64,000 bases of DNA, from NCBI RefSeq assembly GCF_001881565.1, contig NZ_MPDJ01000010.1:124001-188000 (forward strand), in the 5' to 3' direction. Positions 18,009 through 25,632 of this stretch are shown here, one piece after another. Numbering within the stretch: the first letter of the stretch is position 1; every line of letters starts with the position of its first letter. This DNA is from Eisenbergiella tayi. Lineage in GTDB: Bacteria; Bacillota; Clostridia; Lachnospirales; Lachnospiraceae. A program made the position numbers and the translations under genes. Under the pieces are notes generated by a model. The model searched no databases. It was not told where the DNA came from and worked only from the letters and a program-made list of their open reading frames with translations.

Positions 18009-18410
18009 TTAAAACTTTTTTGTTGGGTAAACATTGGCAAAGAGTTTCACAGCTTCAGTAAAACCCATGATGAGTGTGTCGATATTCTCTTTAATCGCCC
18101 CTTCCTGCAATAACCCTGCGAAAATATTAGCGGCTTTCATGAGCCTTGTGTTCTCCACATCTGTACTGACAATAATTTTGCTCGGATATAGGTTGTCATA
18201 AAGGGCTTTGCTCACCCGTAAAAACTCCAGACTGAGGATGATGTTGTCGCAGTGCATCTTCTCTCTGATTGAAGCCGTGTATCCAACCGAGATGGTGGAC
18301 TTGATGACCATGACCGCATCCGGATTATACTGTATGACCAGCTTAATCACATTTTCAACTGTACTCATGTCAAAGAAATCCTTTTCTGAAATCACACTCC
18401 ATCCTCTCAC
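18009..18410 (-). pseudogene. Truncated ugd copy (internal fragment of UDP-glucose dehydrogenase)
   Basis: The 133-codon frame aligns with residues of about 90 to 218 of the intact Ugd encoded at 15191 (FFDMSTVENVIKLVIQYNPD, VIKSTISVGYTAS, CDNIILSLEFLR, KALYDNLYPSKI). The N-terminal NAD-binding fold and the catalytic-Cys region are absent, and several conserved residues have changed (SPEFLRES to SLEFLRVS). It cannot be an active dehydrogenase. It starts within the 3' end of the Ig-like gene and probably records replacement of the downstream serotype-specific block by recombination. Confidence 0.88.
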
Positions 18411-19204
18411 TCCTCCACCTTCACCACCAAGTCCCTAACCTCCGACCGATTCCCATCCGAATCCACCGTATACAACGTCACCGGATACTCCCCCGCCGCA
18501 TTCAAATCCACATGGCCTTCCAACTTCAAATTATTATAAAGCGTATTATAGTCATCCTTATCATCCGACATCGCCGCGATCACCTGCCCCCAATTCGGAG
18601 CTGTACCAATTTTCGTACTTATCGTATCCCCGCTCATCACCAGCACCGGATTAGGCCCGGCCTGCGGCTCTTCTCCCTGTTCATCCTGCCTTGCGTCATC
18701 TCCGGCATTCTCCCTGTTCGCTTCTGCCTCCTCCTCATTTCCGTCTCTATCTTCTTCTGCATCAGAACTGCTTTCCGTCTCACTCTCTGTCTCAGACTCA
18801 GTCATTCCGCTTTCCTCTGTTTCATTTCCCTCTTCCAGCCCTTCTCCCGCAGCAGGCATCACATCTACCCCCTGATTATTCCCCACCGTCGAAAACATCC
18901 GTGAAGCCTTCCCAACATTATTGGCACTATCCCGTGCTACATAAGTCACAATCACTTCTTTCCCATTCGTCCCCGCAATTTTTTCCACAAGCAGGCTGTC
19001 ACTCACGTCCCCGTCCTTATCATCCATAGCGGTTACTCCCTGCAGCAGGAGTTCCTCATCCATCCCCTCTTCATAGCTCGCCAGATTCTCCCCGAACGAA
19101 ATCACCGGCGCCGTCCTGTCTTTCCCCAGATACAGAAATAAGCATACTGCCAGAAGTACGATATCTATTCCTCCGATTATAAATACCAGCTTTTTTATAT
19201 CCAT
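18407..19204 (-). CDS. Membrane-anchored protein with two Ig-like domains and acidic linker
   Basis: A 265-aa protein. Residues 6-27 form an uncleaved N-terminal anchor (LVFIIGGIDIVLLAVCLFLYL), so the rest is outside the cell. The segment of about 30-110 (APVISFGENLASYEEG, VTAMDDKDGDVSDSL, VTYVARDSANNVGKAS) looks like a DUF5011/Ig-like surface domain. The segment from about 115 to 185 is low-complexity Glu/Ser/Asp. The C-terminal part is a second Ig-like segment (GEYPVTLYTVDSDGNRSEVRDLVVKV). GAGGAG precedes the ATG, 14 bp after cpsD. A role in attaching or organising nascent polysaccharide at the wall is inferred only from its place beside Wzz and CpsD. Confidence 0.8.
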   Translation of the reverse strand: MDIKKLVFIIGGIDIVLLAVCLFLYLGKDRTAPVISFGENLASYEEGMDEELLLQGVTAMDDKDGDVSDSLLVEKIAGTNGKEVIVTYVARDSANNVGKASRMFSTVGNNQGVDVMPAAGEGLEEGNETEESGMTESETESETESSSDAEEDRDGNEEEAEANRENAGDDARQDEQGEEPQAGPNPVLVMSGDTISTKIGTAPNWGQVIAAMSDDKDDYNTLYNNLKLEGHVDLNAAGEYPVTLYTVDSDGNRSEVRDLVVKVEE

Positions 19205-19218
19205 CTCCTCGCCTCCCT

Positions 19219-20145
19219 CTATTTCAGTTCTTCTATCGTTTCTGTATCTTCAACCAGCTGCACCATATCGATATCCAGCTGAATCATATCGTCTTCCGGA
19301 TACCCGTTTTCCTCCAGCCCCTTCTCTTTCCCGGAGCCCGAACCATTTTTCCCCTCATGGGAACGTTCGCCGGTATCCCCTTTTACCGCCTTTGCGGCCT
19401 TTGTCCCTTTCTGAACCACTGCCGCATGTAGTCCGCCTTCATCATCATTTCCGTAATACTTTCCATAATATTTCCCGTAATACTTCCCATAATAAGCGCC
19501 ATAATACCCTTTACCGCTCATATTCACCTTGTTCAGTATCACGCCCAGGATCCGGCAGTCCACCTTTTCCAGCTGCTCCTTTACCTTCTGGGCAAATTTA
19601 TAGCTGATAGCCCCGCTCTCAATCACAATAACCGTCCCGTCACAATGCTGGGCGGCCACCGCACCGTCAATGACACTTCCCAAGGGCGGCGTATCCACAA
19701 TCACATAGTCATATTCTTTCCGCAGATATTCCAGCAGAAGCTCAAACGCATCATTTCCAAGCAATTCACTGGGATTCGGCGGTACCGGCCCGGAAAAAAT
19801 CACATAGAAGTTGGGAATATTCGTCTTACAGCAAATTTCAGAAATTGACGCCTGTCCGCTCAGATAATGGGATAATCCATACCGTGACGCATTGCTTTTA
19901 TAGCGTCCCTTCAATACAGATTTACGAAGATCTGCATCCACCAGGATAACCTTTTTCCCGCCTTCCGCAATGGATATGGCAAGTTGGAAGGAAACGCTCG
20001 TCTTTCCTTCATTAGGAGTGCTGCTGGTCACAGATATCACTCTTCTGTCCTTGCCGGAAAATTCCAGGTTGGTCCGAAGGGTTTTATAACTTTCTTTGGT
20101 TCGAAAATCAAGTTTTTCAATCGCATTAAATGTAACTGTCTGCAT
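19219..20145 (-). CDS. Capsular tyrosine kinase CpsD/CapB
   Basis: A 308-aa BY-kinase. Walker A STPNEGKTS (42-50), Walker A' VDADLRKS (69-76) and Walker B YVIVDTPP (147-154) are intact. The Tyr cluster lies at 214-231, with four KYYG/AYYG repeats, the usual autophosphorylation site. Unlike many homologues, about 75 more residues follow the cluster (Gly/Lys/Glu-rich, ending in an acidic segment), so the Tyr cluster is internal. With the Wzz partner encoded upstream it should control chain length and export through cycles of phosphorylation, reversed by the CpsB phosphatase. The ribosome binding site is weak. Confidence 0.95.
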   Translation of the reverse strand: MQTVTFNAIEKLDFRTKESYKTLRTNLEFSGKDRRVISVTSSTPNEGKTSVSFQLAISIAEGGKKVILVDADLRKSVLKGRYKSNASRYGLSHYLSGQASISEICCKTNIPNFYVIFSGPVPPNPSELLGNDAFELLLEYLRKEYDYVIVDTPPLGSVIDGAVAAQHCDGTVIVIESGAISYKFAQKVKEQLEKVDCRILGVILNKVNMSGKGYYGAYYGKYYGKYYGKYYGNDDEGGLHAAVVQKGTKAAKAVKGDTGERSHEGKNGSGSGKEKGLEENGYPEDDMIQLDIDMVQLVEDTETIEELK

Positions 20146-20275
20146 GTTTTTTACCTTATTCCTTTATCTGTTGATCCTCTGTCCGTATATTTCGCAGGTT
20201 TGTCATTTTTATTTCCATACATGATAACAGCAGAAAAGTAACCGCTCCCCCGGTACTCTTTTCTGCCTCCCCCAA

Positions 20276-21013
20276 CTAGCTTCTTTTCACTTTTTTCTTT
20301 TTCTTCTTTGCGTCCGTTTCCCCTTCATTTAAGGGAATCACCGCCAGGGTGGAAAGCTGCAGATATTTCTCCACATCCTCCGGTGTTTTCACGGTATCGT
20401 CCATCAAGAAACGTACCAGTACAATCGCAATCATAAGGAAAACACCGAGTACGCCTCCGATCAATGTATTCTTCAGCACACTGGGGCCAGCCTTGTCCAT
20501 GGGCATATTTGCAGTTTCCGACACATTCACCGCTTGGATATCCATTACGTTCATAATATGTACCGCCGCGGCTTCCCTGATGGCATTGGCAAGCTGCATC
20601 GCCATCACCGGATCCGTATCCGTAACGGTAATCGCCAGGATTCGGGTATCCGTAGGTGTTGTTACCGAAACCTTTTTTTTCATTTCATCATAACTGAGAT
20701 CCAGTCCCATTCCCTGTACCACTTCTTCCAGTACGAAACGGCTCTGAATCAATTCCGCATAATCCTTTGTCAGCTGTGTCCCCAGCTGAATATCTGAATA
20801 GGTCACGGCGTTATTTTCCTGTTTATTCAAAATATAAATCTTGGTGGTGGACTCATATTTGGGCACGCCAAAGATCTGGGTAACAAGAAAAGTCCCCAGC
20901 GCCACCATAATACCTACCGAAACAATTAATGCCAGATTATGTATCAAAACCAGGCAGATCTCCCATAAATCAATTTCTATCTCATCTGTCTGCCGTATCG
21001 TATTTTCTTCCAT
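20276..21013 (-). CDS. Chain-length determinant / kinase activator (Wzz, CapA family)
   Basis: About 245 aa with two membrane segments (near residues 17-40 and 170-192) flanking an extracytoplasmic region. N-terminal EIEIDLWEICLVLIHN and the proline-rich entry to the second helix (NMPMDKAGPSVLKNTLIGGVLG) are typical of Wzz/CpsC proteins. The short basic tail (KKKKKKVKRS) would contact CpsD. The ATG at 21013 has AGGAGA about 9 nt upstream; the longer frame to 21061 lacks such a site. It activates the CpsD kinase and sets polysaccharide length. Confidence 0.92.
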   Translation of the reverse strand: MEENTIRQTDEIEIDLWEICLVLIHNLALIVSVGIMVALGTFLVTQIFGVPKYESTTKIYILNKQENNAVTYSDIQLGTQLTKDYAELIQSRFVLEEVVQGMGLDLSYDEMKKKVSVTTPTDTRILAITVTDTDPVMAMQLANAIREAAAVHIMNVMDIQAVNVSETANMPMDKAGPSVLKNTLIGGVLGVFLMIAIVLVRFLMDDTVKTPEDVEKYLQLSTLAVIPLNEGETDAKKKKKKVKRS

Positions 21014-21090
21014 ATAACTGCTTTCTCCTATGTAAATATTCCATTGCATTTTTGACTGCAATGGCCGTCTGTGTTCCTGTCATCCCTGCT

Positions 21091-21819
21091 TTACAGCAGC
21101 TTGTCTTCCAATATATAGCCCGGATTTTCCACCAGCAGCTTTCCTGCCGCTTCTGTACCAAGCTTCTTTTCCAGATATGCAGCGCATTTTTTCATCCGGG
21201 GCGCACGGTTTCCGTCGCTGTGGGCATCCGTCGCTGCAAAATCCACCATTTCCATTTTCAAAAGCTTCTTTACTACGTTTTTAACCGCAAGTCCCTGATC
21301 TCCGGCTACACTCGATGCATTTACCTGAAAATAACATCCAGTATCCTCCTTCAGCTCCGCAGCCTTGTCCATATCTTTTATTACATTGGTATACCGTTCC
21401 ACATGAGCCAGGATGGGCCAATATCCAAAAGAAGCTGTCCTGGCAAGAGCATCCCGTATATAGGAGTAGTCTTCGCCCGGCAGGAATTCTATCAGTATGT
21501 AATGCGAATCTGCCATGGTTCTTATTTTTCCGGCCTCCAGTAACTCTGCAAGGCCGTGGCGGTAAAAAATTTCGTTTCCCGGATAGAGCTTAACAGGAAT
21601 TTTTAAATTCTCCGCTTCTTCCTGCAGAATTTGCAGCCTTTTCGTTATCCCATCAGGTGTTACACACCTGCGATCTGCCTTTTGATGAGGGGTGGCAATC
21701 ATGCCCGAAATTCCCTCAGATGCCGCAATTTCCAGCATTCTCAGCGATTGCTCCATAGAGCCGGCCCCGTCATCCACAAACGGAATTATGTGCGAATGTA
21801 TATCGATAATTTCATTCAT
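21091..21819 (-). CDS. PHP-family protein-tyrosine phosphatase CpsB/CapC
   Basis: A 242-aa metal-dependent phosphatase. Metal-binding motifs of the PHP fold are visible: DIHSHIIPFVDDGA at 6-19, IATPHQ near 40, GNEIF, LAHVERY and ATDAHSDGNRAPRM near the C-terminus. It removes phosphate from the Tyr cluster of CpsD, completing the regulatory cycle. It is the first gene of the EPS operon, about 85-90 nt after the predicted promoter. No strong Shine-Dalgarno is visible before the ATG. Confidence 0.95.
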   Translation of the reverse strand: MNEIIDIHSHIIPFVDDGAGSMEQSLRMLEIAASEGISGMIATPHQKADRRCVTPDGITKRLQILQEEAENLKIPVKLYPGNEIFYRHGLAELLEAGKIRTMADSHYILIEFLPGEDYSYIRDALARTASFGYWPILAHVERYTNVIKDMDKAAELKEDTGCYFQVNASSVAGDQGLAVKNVVKKLLKMEMVDFAATDAHSDGNRAPRMKKCAAYLEKKLGTEAAGKLLVENPGYILEDKLL

Positions 21820-21893
21820 ATTTGTAACTGTTTTTGTAATTTGCTTTTTCCCTTTCGTATTATTTTCTTCTTGATTCAGGAAATTTACACATG

Positions 21894-21929
21894 TACGTTT
21901 AAAACTATTATATTATATACGTTTTAAAC
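21894..21929. promoter_or_regulatory. Inverted-repeat operator candidate over the EPS -10 box
   Basis: TACGTTTAAAAC (21894-21905) and TACGTTTTAAAC (21918-21929) contain perfectly complementary 9-bp arms GTTTAAAAC/GTTTTAAAC around the -10 element. The first motif recurs at 22205-22216 in the start of the divergent XRE gene. A repressor bound here would block the EPS promoter. The neighbouring XRE protein is the obvious candidate; this is inference. Confidence 0.55.
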
Positions 21930-21941
21930 AGGTGTTGTCAA
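21912..21941 (-). promoter_or_regulatory. Sigma-A promoter of the EPS operon
   Basis: On the minus strand a consensus -35 TTGACA (21936-21941) and -10 TATAAT (21912-21917) are separated by 18 bp (an overlapping TATATA gives 16). It lies about 95 bp upstream of the cpsB ATG and points into the EPS genes. Confidence 0.8.
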
Positions 21942-22164
21942 ACCCCATTTTCCAAAATAATTCCTTTACGGGTATTTTTTTTGTTAATATGCCAGATATT
22001 TCGAGGTTTTGTTACTGTAGCAATATTTATTTTTTTTTGCTATAATAAAGAAATTATTGTCATATTTGCATATTTATAGATGCATACGGTGACTTTCGTT
22101 AAACATCAGCCACAAAAAGGTACCCCGTAACTTAGAACCTGTATACTGTCAGGAGGAACATGCA

Positions 22165-22515
22165 ATGTCTGATACCTACAATAGACTTGCGGCAGGCGAA
22201 CGGCTACGTTTAAAACGTACCTTACTGGGGATGACACAGGAAGAAATGGCGGAACGGATTGGCCGTGTGCCAAAATACTATGCCGATATTGAACGAGGCA
22301 GCTGCGGAATGTCAGTAGAGACATTAATGGCCCTATCCCATTCATTGAACATGTCCCTGGATTATATTATTTTCGGTAATGAGTCCGATAATAATGTCCA
22401 GAAGCATCAGGATGAAATAAGTGCCATTCTTGATATACTCGATACTTGCCCGGACAAAAAAAGAGATTATGCACTCAGGCTGCTGAAGCTTTTTATTGCA
22501 GCGTGTAATAATTAA
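22165..22515 (+). CDS. XRE-family HTH transcriptional regulator
   Basis: A 116-aa protein. Residues 10-65 form a Cro/CI-type helix-turn-helix (RLRLKRTLLGMTQEEMAERIGRV, KYYADIERG, SVETLMALSHSLNMSLDYI). The short C-terminal part (about 75-116) is helical and may dimerise. A perfect AGGAGG (22151-22156) precedes the ATG, and a TATAAT lies at 22041-22046 without a convincing -35. It is transcribed away from the EPS operon, sharing a 345-bp intergenic region with the cpsB promoter. It is therefore the best candidate for local control of EPS expression, possibly with autoregulation. Confidence 0.9.
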   Translation: MSDTYNRLAAGERLRLKRTLLGMTQEEMAERIGRVPKYYADIERGSCGMSVETLMALSHSLNMSLDYIIFGNESDNNVQKHQDEISAILDILDTCPDKKRDYALRLLKLFIAACNN

Positions 22516-22639
22516 TCTCAAAAAAAAATTATCTGAATTTTTAGTGTTTAGTTTTACCCCAACATACTACTTATTGATAGTAAACAAGCATTTCAGTCAT
22601 CTTAGTAAGGAAATCACGTAAGTCTAAAAGTCTGTAAAA

Positions 22640-22663
22640 GGCAGAGCAGTTTTCTGCTCTGCC
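22640..22663. terminator. GC-rich hairpin downstream of the XRE gene
   Basis: Perfect 10-bp stem GGCAGAGCAG/CTGCTCTGCC with a TTTT loop. On the plus strand it has no T-run; on the minus strand TTTTACAG follows. It may act as a backup stop for both converging transcripts. Confidence 0.5.
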
Positions 22664-22695
22664 TGTCATCAACCAAAATTATTTCCATAATAAAT

Positions 22696-22731
22696 AAAAA
22701 AACACAGCCTCCTTTACAGAAAGACTGTGTT
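22696..22731 (-). terminator. Intrinsic terminator of the pheS-queA transcript
   Basis: Minus-strand stem AACACAG/CTGTGTT, with an inner TCTTT/AAGGA pairing, followed by TTTTTTT. It lies 43 bp after the queA stop. Confidence 0.75.
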
Positions 22732-22773
22732 CTATCATCACTTATTCTAAACTTTAAAAACTTCAAAACCGCA

Positions 22774-23808
22774 TTATTTAATGAGCATTGCATCTCCAAA
22801 GGAAAAAAAACGGTACTTCTCCTTAACCGCCTCTTCATAAGCCGCCAGCACGTGTTCTCTGCCCGCGAGCGCGGATACCAGCATCACCAGAGTGGATTCC
22901 GGCAGATGGAAATTGGTTATGAGCGCATCCAGCACCTTAAACCGGTAACCGGGATAAATGAAAATTTCAGTATTGTCACAGCACTCTTCCATGTGTCCGT
23001 TTTCATCACAGGCGCTTTCTACGGTCCTGCAGCTGGTAGTTCCCACGCAGACTACTCTGTGTCCGTTCTCTTTGGCTTTATTTATCTTGTCCGCTGCCTC
23101 CCGGGTTACCTGATAATACTCGGAGTGCATATGGTGTTCCTTAAGGTTATCCACTTTCACCGGGCGAAAGGTCCCAAGGCCCACATGAAGGGTCACATAG
23201 GCTATATCCACGCCCTTCTGTTCCAGCTCCTGCAGAAGCTCTGTGGTAAAATGAAGCCCTGCCGTAGGCGCAGCCGCCGATCCTTCATACTTGGCATATA
23301 CCGTCTGGTAACGGTTCTTATCCTGGAGCTTATGGGTAATATAAGGCGGCAGAGGCATTTCTCCCAGCTGATCCAGCACTTCCTCCCAGATACCCTGGTA
23401 TTGAAACTGAATCAGGCGGTTTCCTTCCTCCACAACCTCCAGTACCCGGGCATGAAGCAGTCCGTTGCCGAATACCAGCTTTGTACCGGGCCTTGCTTTT
23501 TTACCCGGTTTTACCAGCGTTTCCCAAATATCATTTTCCCTGCGCTTCAGCAGCAGCACCTCCACGGCGCCGCCGGTTTCTTCCCTGATTCCCATCAGCC
23601 TGGCAGGTATTACCTTGGTATTATTCAGCACAAGGCAGTCTCCGGGTTCCAGATAATTCCCGATTTCCCGAAACACATGATGAGAAACCTCACCGGTTTC
23701 TTTATCCAGAACCATGAGCCTGGAGGACGAACGGTCCTCCAGGGGGTCCTGGGCAATCAGCTCAGGAGGTAAGTCATAATAAAAATCAGATGTTTTTAAT
23801 TCTTCCAT
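22774..23808 (-). CDS. queA: S-adenosylmethionine:tRNA ribosyltransferase-isomerase
   Basis: A 344-aa enzyme of queuosine synthesis. It transfers and isomerises the ribosyl part of SAM onto preQ1 at position 34 of tRNAs for Asp, Asn, His and Tyr. The N-terminus FYYDLPPELIAQDPLEDRSSSRLMVL and internal APTAGLHFT, HVGLGTFRPV and CVGTTSCRTVES are diagnostic. Length is normal. AGAAGGA precedes the ATG. It is the last gene of the minus-strand group pheS-pheT-orf-apeA-queA, 30 bp after the peptidase. Confidence 0.97.
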   Translation of the reverse strand: MEELKTSDFYYDLPPELIAQDPLEDRSSSRLMVLDKETGEVSHHVFREIGNYLEPGDCLVLNNTKVIPARLMGIREETGGAVEVLLLKRRENDIWETLVKPGKKARPGTKLVFGNGLLHARVLEVVEEGNRLIQFQYQGIWEEVLDQLGEMPLPPYITHKLQDKNRYQTVYAKYEGSAAAPTAGLHFTTELLQELEQKGVDIAYVTLHVGLGTFRPVKVDNLKEHHMHSEYYQVTREAADKINKAKENGHRVVCVGTTSCRTVESACDENGHMEECCDNTEIFIYPGYRFKVLDALITNFHLPESTLVMLVSALAGREHVLAAYEEAVKEKYRFFSFGDAMLIK

Positions 23809-23838
23809 ATTCCTTCTTCTTTTCCGAAGTATGGCTGC

Positions 23839-25230
23839 TTACAGGCCGGCCTTTTTCAGGAAAGCAACATAACCTCTCTTCGTTTCATAGACGTCGGCCT
23901 TGCTGGTGGCTTCCCAGGGTGCATGCATGTTAAGTACGGCTACACCGCAGTCAATCACGTTCATACCATATAATGCCATGATATAAGCGATGGTTCCGCC
24001 GCCGCCCACATCAACCTTGCCCAGCTCCGCCGTCTGGAATACCACATCCGAGCTGTCCATGATTTCTCTGATATGTGCCATGTATTCCGCATTGGCATCA
24101 TTAGAGCCTGATTTCCCTCTGACACCGGTAAATTTGTTGAAGACCATACCGTCTCCCATGAACGCGGAATTTTTCTTTTCAAAGCAGGAGGCATAGGAAG
24201 GATCATAGCCTGCGCTCACATCAGAGGAAAGCATAGTGGAATTGGACAGACATCTTCTTAAATTCAGTTCACTGTATTCTCCCATAAGCTCCATCAGTTC
24301 CGCAGTCATATTTTCAAAGAAACGGGACTGCATACCGGTAGCTCCCACACTTCCAATTTCTTCCTTATCCACAAGGATACAGCATGCCGTACGGTCTGTT
24401 ACCTCTCCGGCCACTTCCAGAACAGCCCTTGCAGAGGTATACGCGCATACTCGGTCATCCTGTCCGTATGCAAGGATCATGCTTCTGTCAAAGCCTGCTT
24501 CCCTCGCTTTGCCTGCCGGAACGATTTCCAGCTCTGCAGAAAGGAAATCCTGTTCTTCAATACCATAGGACTCCTTCAGGATATTCAATACGCCTGCAGT
24601 CACCGCGTCTTTATCCTTGTCCTTCACAGGTATGTTGCCGACAATCAGATCAAGGGCCTCTCCCTCAATCACTTTAGACGCTTTCTTTTCCATCTGTTCT
24701 CCGGCCAGATGGACCAGCAGGTCTGAAACGAAGAAAACAGGATCGTCTTCATTGTCACCCACATTAATCTCCACTGTGGTACCATCCTTCTTAACTACCA
24801 CACCATGCAGGGAAAGGGGAATCGCCACCCACTGGTATTTCTTCACCCCGCCGTAATAATGGGTATCCAGATAAGCAATGCTGCTGTCCTCATAAACAGG
24901 ATTCTGCTTAACATCCAGCCTGGGCGAATCAATATGGGCTCCCAGAATATTCATGCCTTCCTTCATAGGCTTTTTCCCAATCTGGTACATAACCAGGCAT
25001 TTGTTCATATTGACGGCATAAATCTTATCCCCTGGCTTAATTTTACTTCCGCTTTCCAGTAAAGCGTTCAGTTCTACGTAGCCTTCCTTTTCAATCAGGT
25101 TAACAAGGGTGTCCACACACTCTCTTTCTGTCTTTCCTGCATCCAGAAAATCCATATATTCTCTGGCAAAGGCTTCCACTTCCTTCAGCTGTTCCTCTGA
25201 ATAGCTGTTCCAAACATTTTTCTTTTCCAT
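23839..25230 (-). CDS. M18 family aminopeptidase
   Basis: A 463-aa cytoplasmic zinc aminopeptidase related to aspartyl aminopeptidase/ApeA. Metal-ligand segments are visible: LGAHIDSPRLDV (near 98), CILVDKEEIGSVGATGM (catalytic Glu and ligand) and NMHAPWEATSKAD near the C-terminus. It removes N-terminal acidic or neutral residues from peptides. The ATG overlaps the TGA of the upstream small gene (TGATG), and GGAGGT lies upstream. Length is standard for M18. Confidence 0.95.
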   Translation of the reverse strand: MEKKNVWNSYSEEQLKEVEAFAREYMDFLDAGKTERECVDTLVNLIEKEGYVELNALLESGSKIKPGDKIYAVNMNKCLVMYQIGKKPMKEGMNILGAHIDSPRLDVKQNPVYEDSSIAYLDTHYYGGVKKYQWVAIPLSLHGVVVKKDGTTVEINVGDNEDDPVFFVSDLLVHLAGEQMEKKASKVIEGEALDLIVGNIPVKDKDKDAVTAGVLNILKESYGIEEQDFLSAELEIVPAGKAREAGFDRSMILAYGQDDRVCAYTSARAVLEVAGEVTDRTACCILVDKEEIGSVGATGMQSRFFENMTAELMELMGEYSELNLRRCLSNSTMLSSDVSAGYDPSYASCFEKKNSAFMGDGMVFNKFTGVRGKSGSNDANAEYMAHIREIMDSSDVVFQTAELGKVDVGGGGTIAYIMALYGMNVIDCGVAVLNMHAPWEATSKADVYETKRGYVAFLKKAGL

Positions 25231-25502
25231 CAGTCGTTACCTCCGGTTCCCTTTATTTTTGAGCCAAGCACCGGTGCGAGCAGCTGTTTGGCTTTTGGGA
25301 CCTCATCACTGTGGATACGGAAGATGCAGGCAGATTTTCCCCTTGGTTTCCGAAAAAAGAGCAGGCTGTTCAGCCCCTTCTCTTCCCACTCCACAAAATA
25401 GGAGATCCTGTTTTTTAAAAGGATCCGCTCGACCTTTTCTTTTGTTTCCATATCATACACTTTACAAAAATCCACTTCGTGATTTACCGTTCCAATATCC
25501 AT
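25230..25502 (-). CDS. Small conserved protein of unknown function
   Basis: About 90 aa, soluble, beginning MDIGTVNHEVDFCKVYDM when started at 25502, where GGGAG lies upstream; a longer frame reaches 25541 without a better site. It contains alternating strand/helix segments (YFVEWEEKG, SLLFFRKPRGKSACIFRIH), suggesting a small ferredoxin-like fold. It sits between pheT and the M18 peptidase and is translationally coupled to the latter. I do not recognise the family. Confidence 0.7.
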   Translation of the reverse strand: MDIGTVNHEVDFCKVYDMETKEKVERILLKNRISYFVEWEEKGLNSLLFFRKPRGKSACIFRIHSDEVPKAKQLLAPVLGSKIKGTGGND

Positions 25503-25632
25503 ATCTGCTCCCATCTGCGTGCCATGCACGCATACGATCAAAATCGTACTTAAATCAGGGAGGCTGCATACGGCAGAAGCCGTATGTTAAAACCTCGCCT
25601 CTTTTAAAAGGTGCTTCACAAATCTTATTGTA

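Noticed and set aside
22696..22773. preQ1 or other riboswitch near queA
   Set aside because: The structure lies downstream of queA and is a simple hairpin followed by a T-run, as expected for a terminator.
22852..23772. Plus-strand frame of 306 codons
   Set aside because: Antisense to queA, whose family motifs are certain. The peptide has no recognisable fold.
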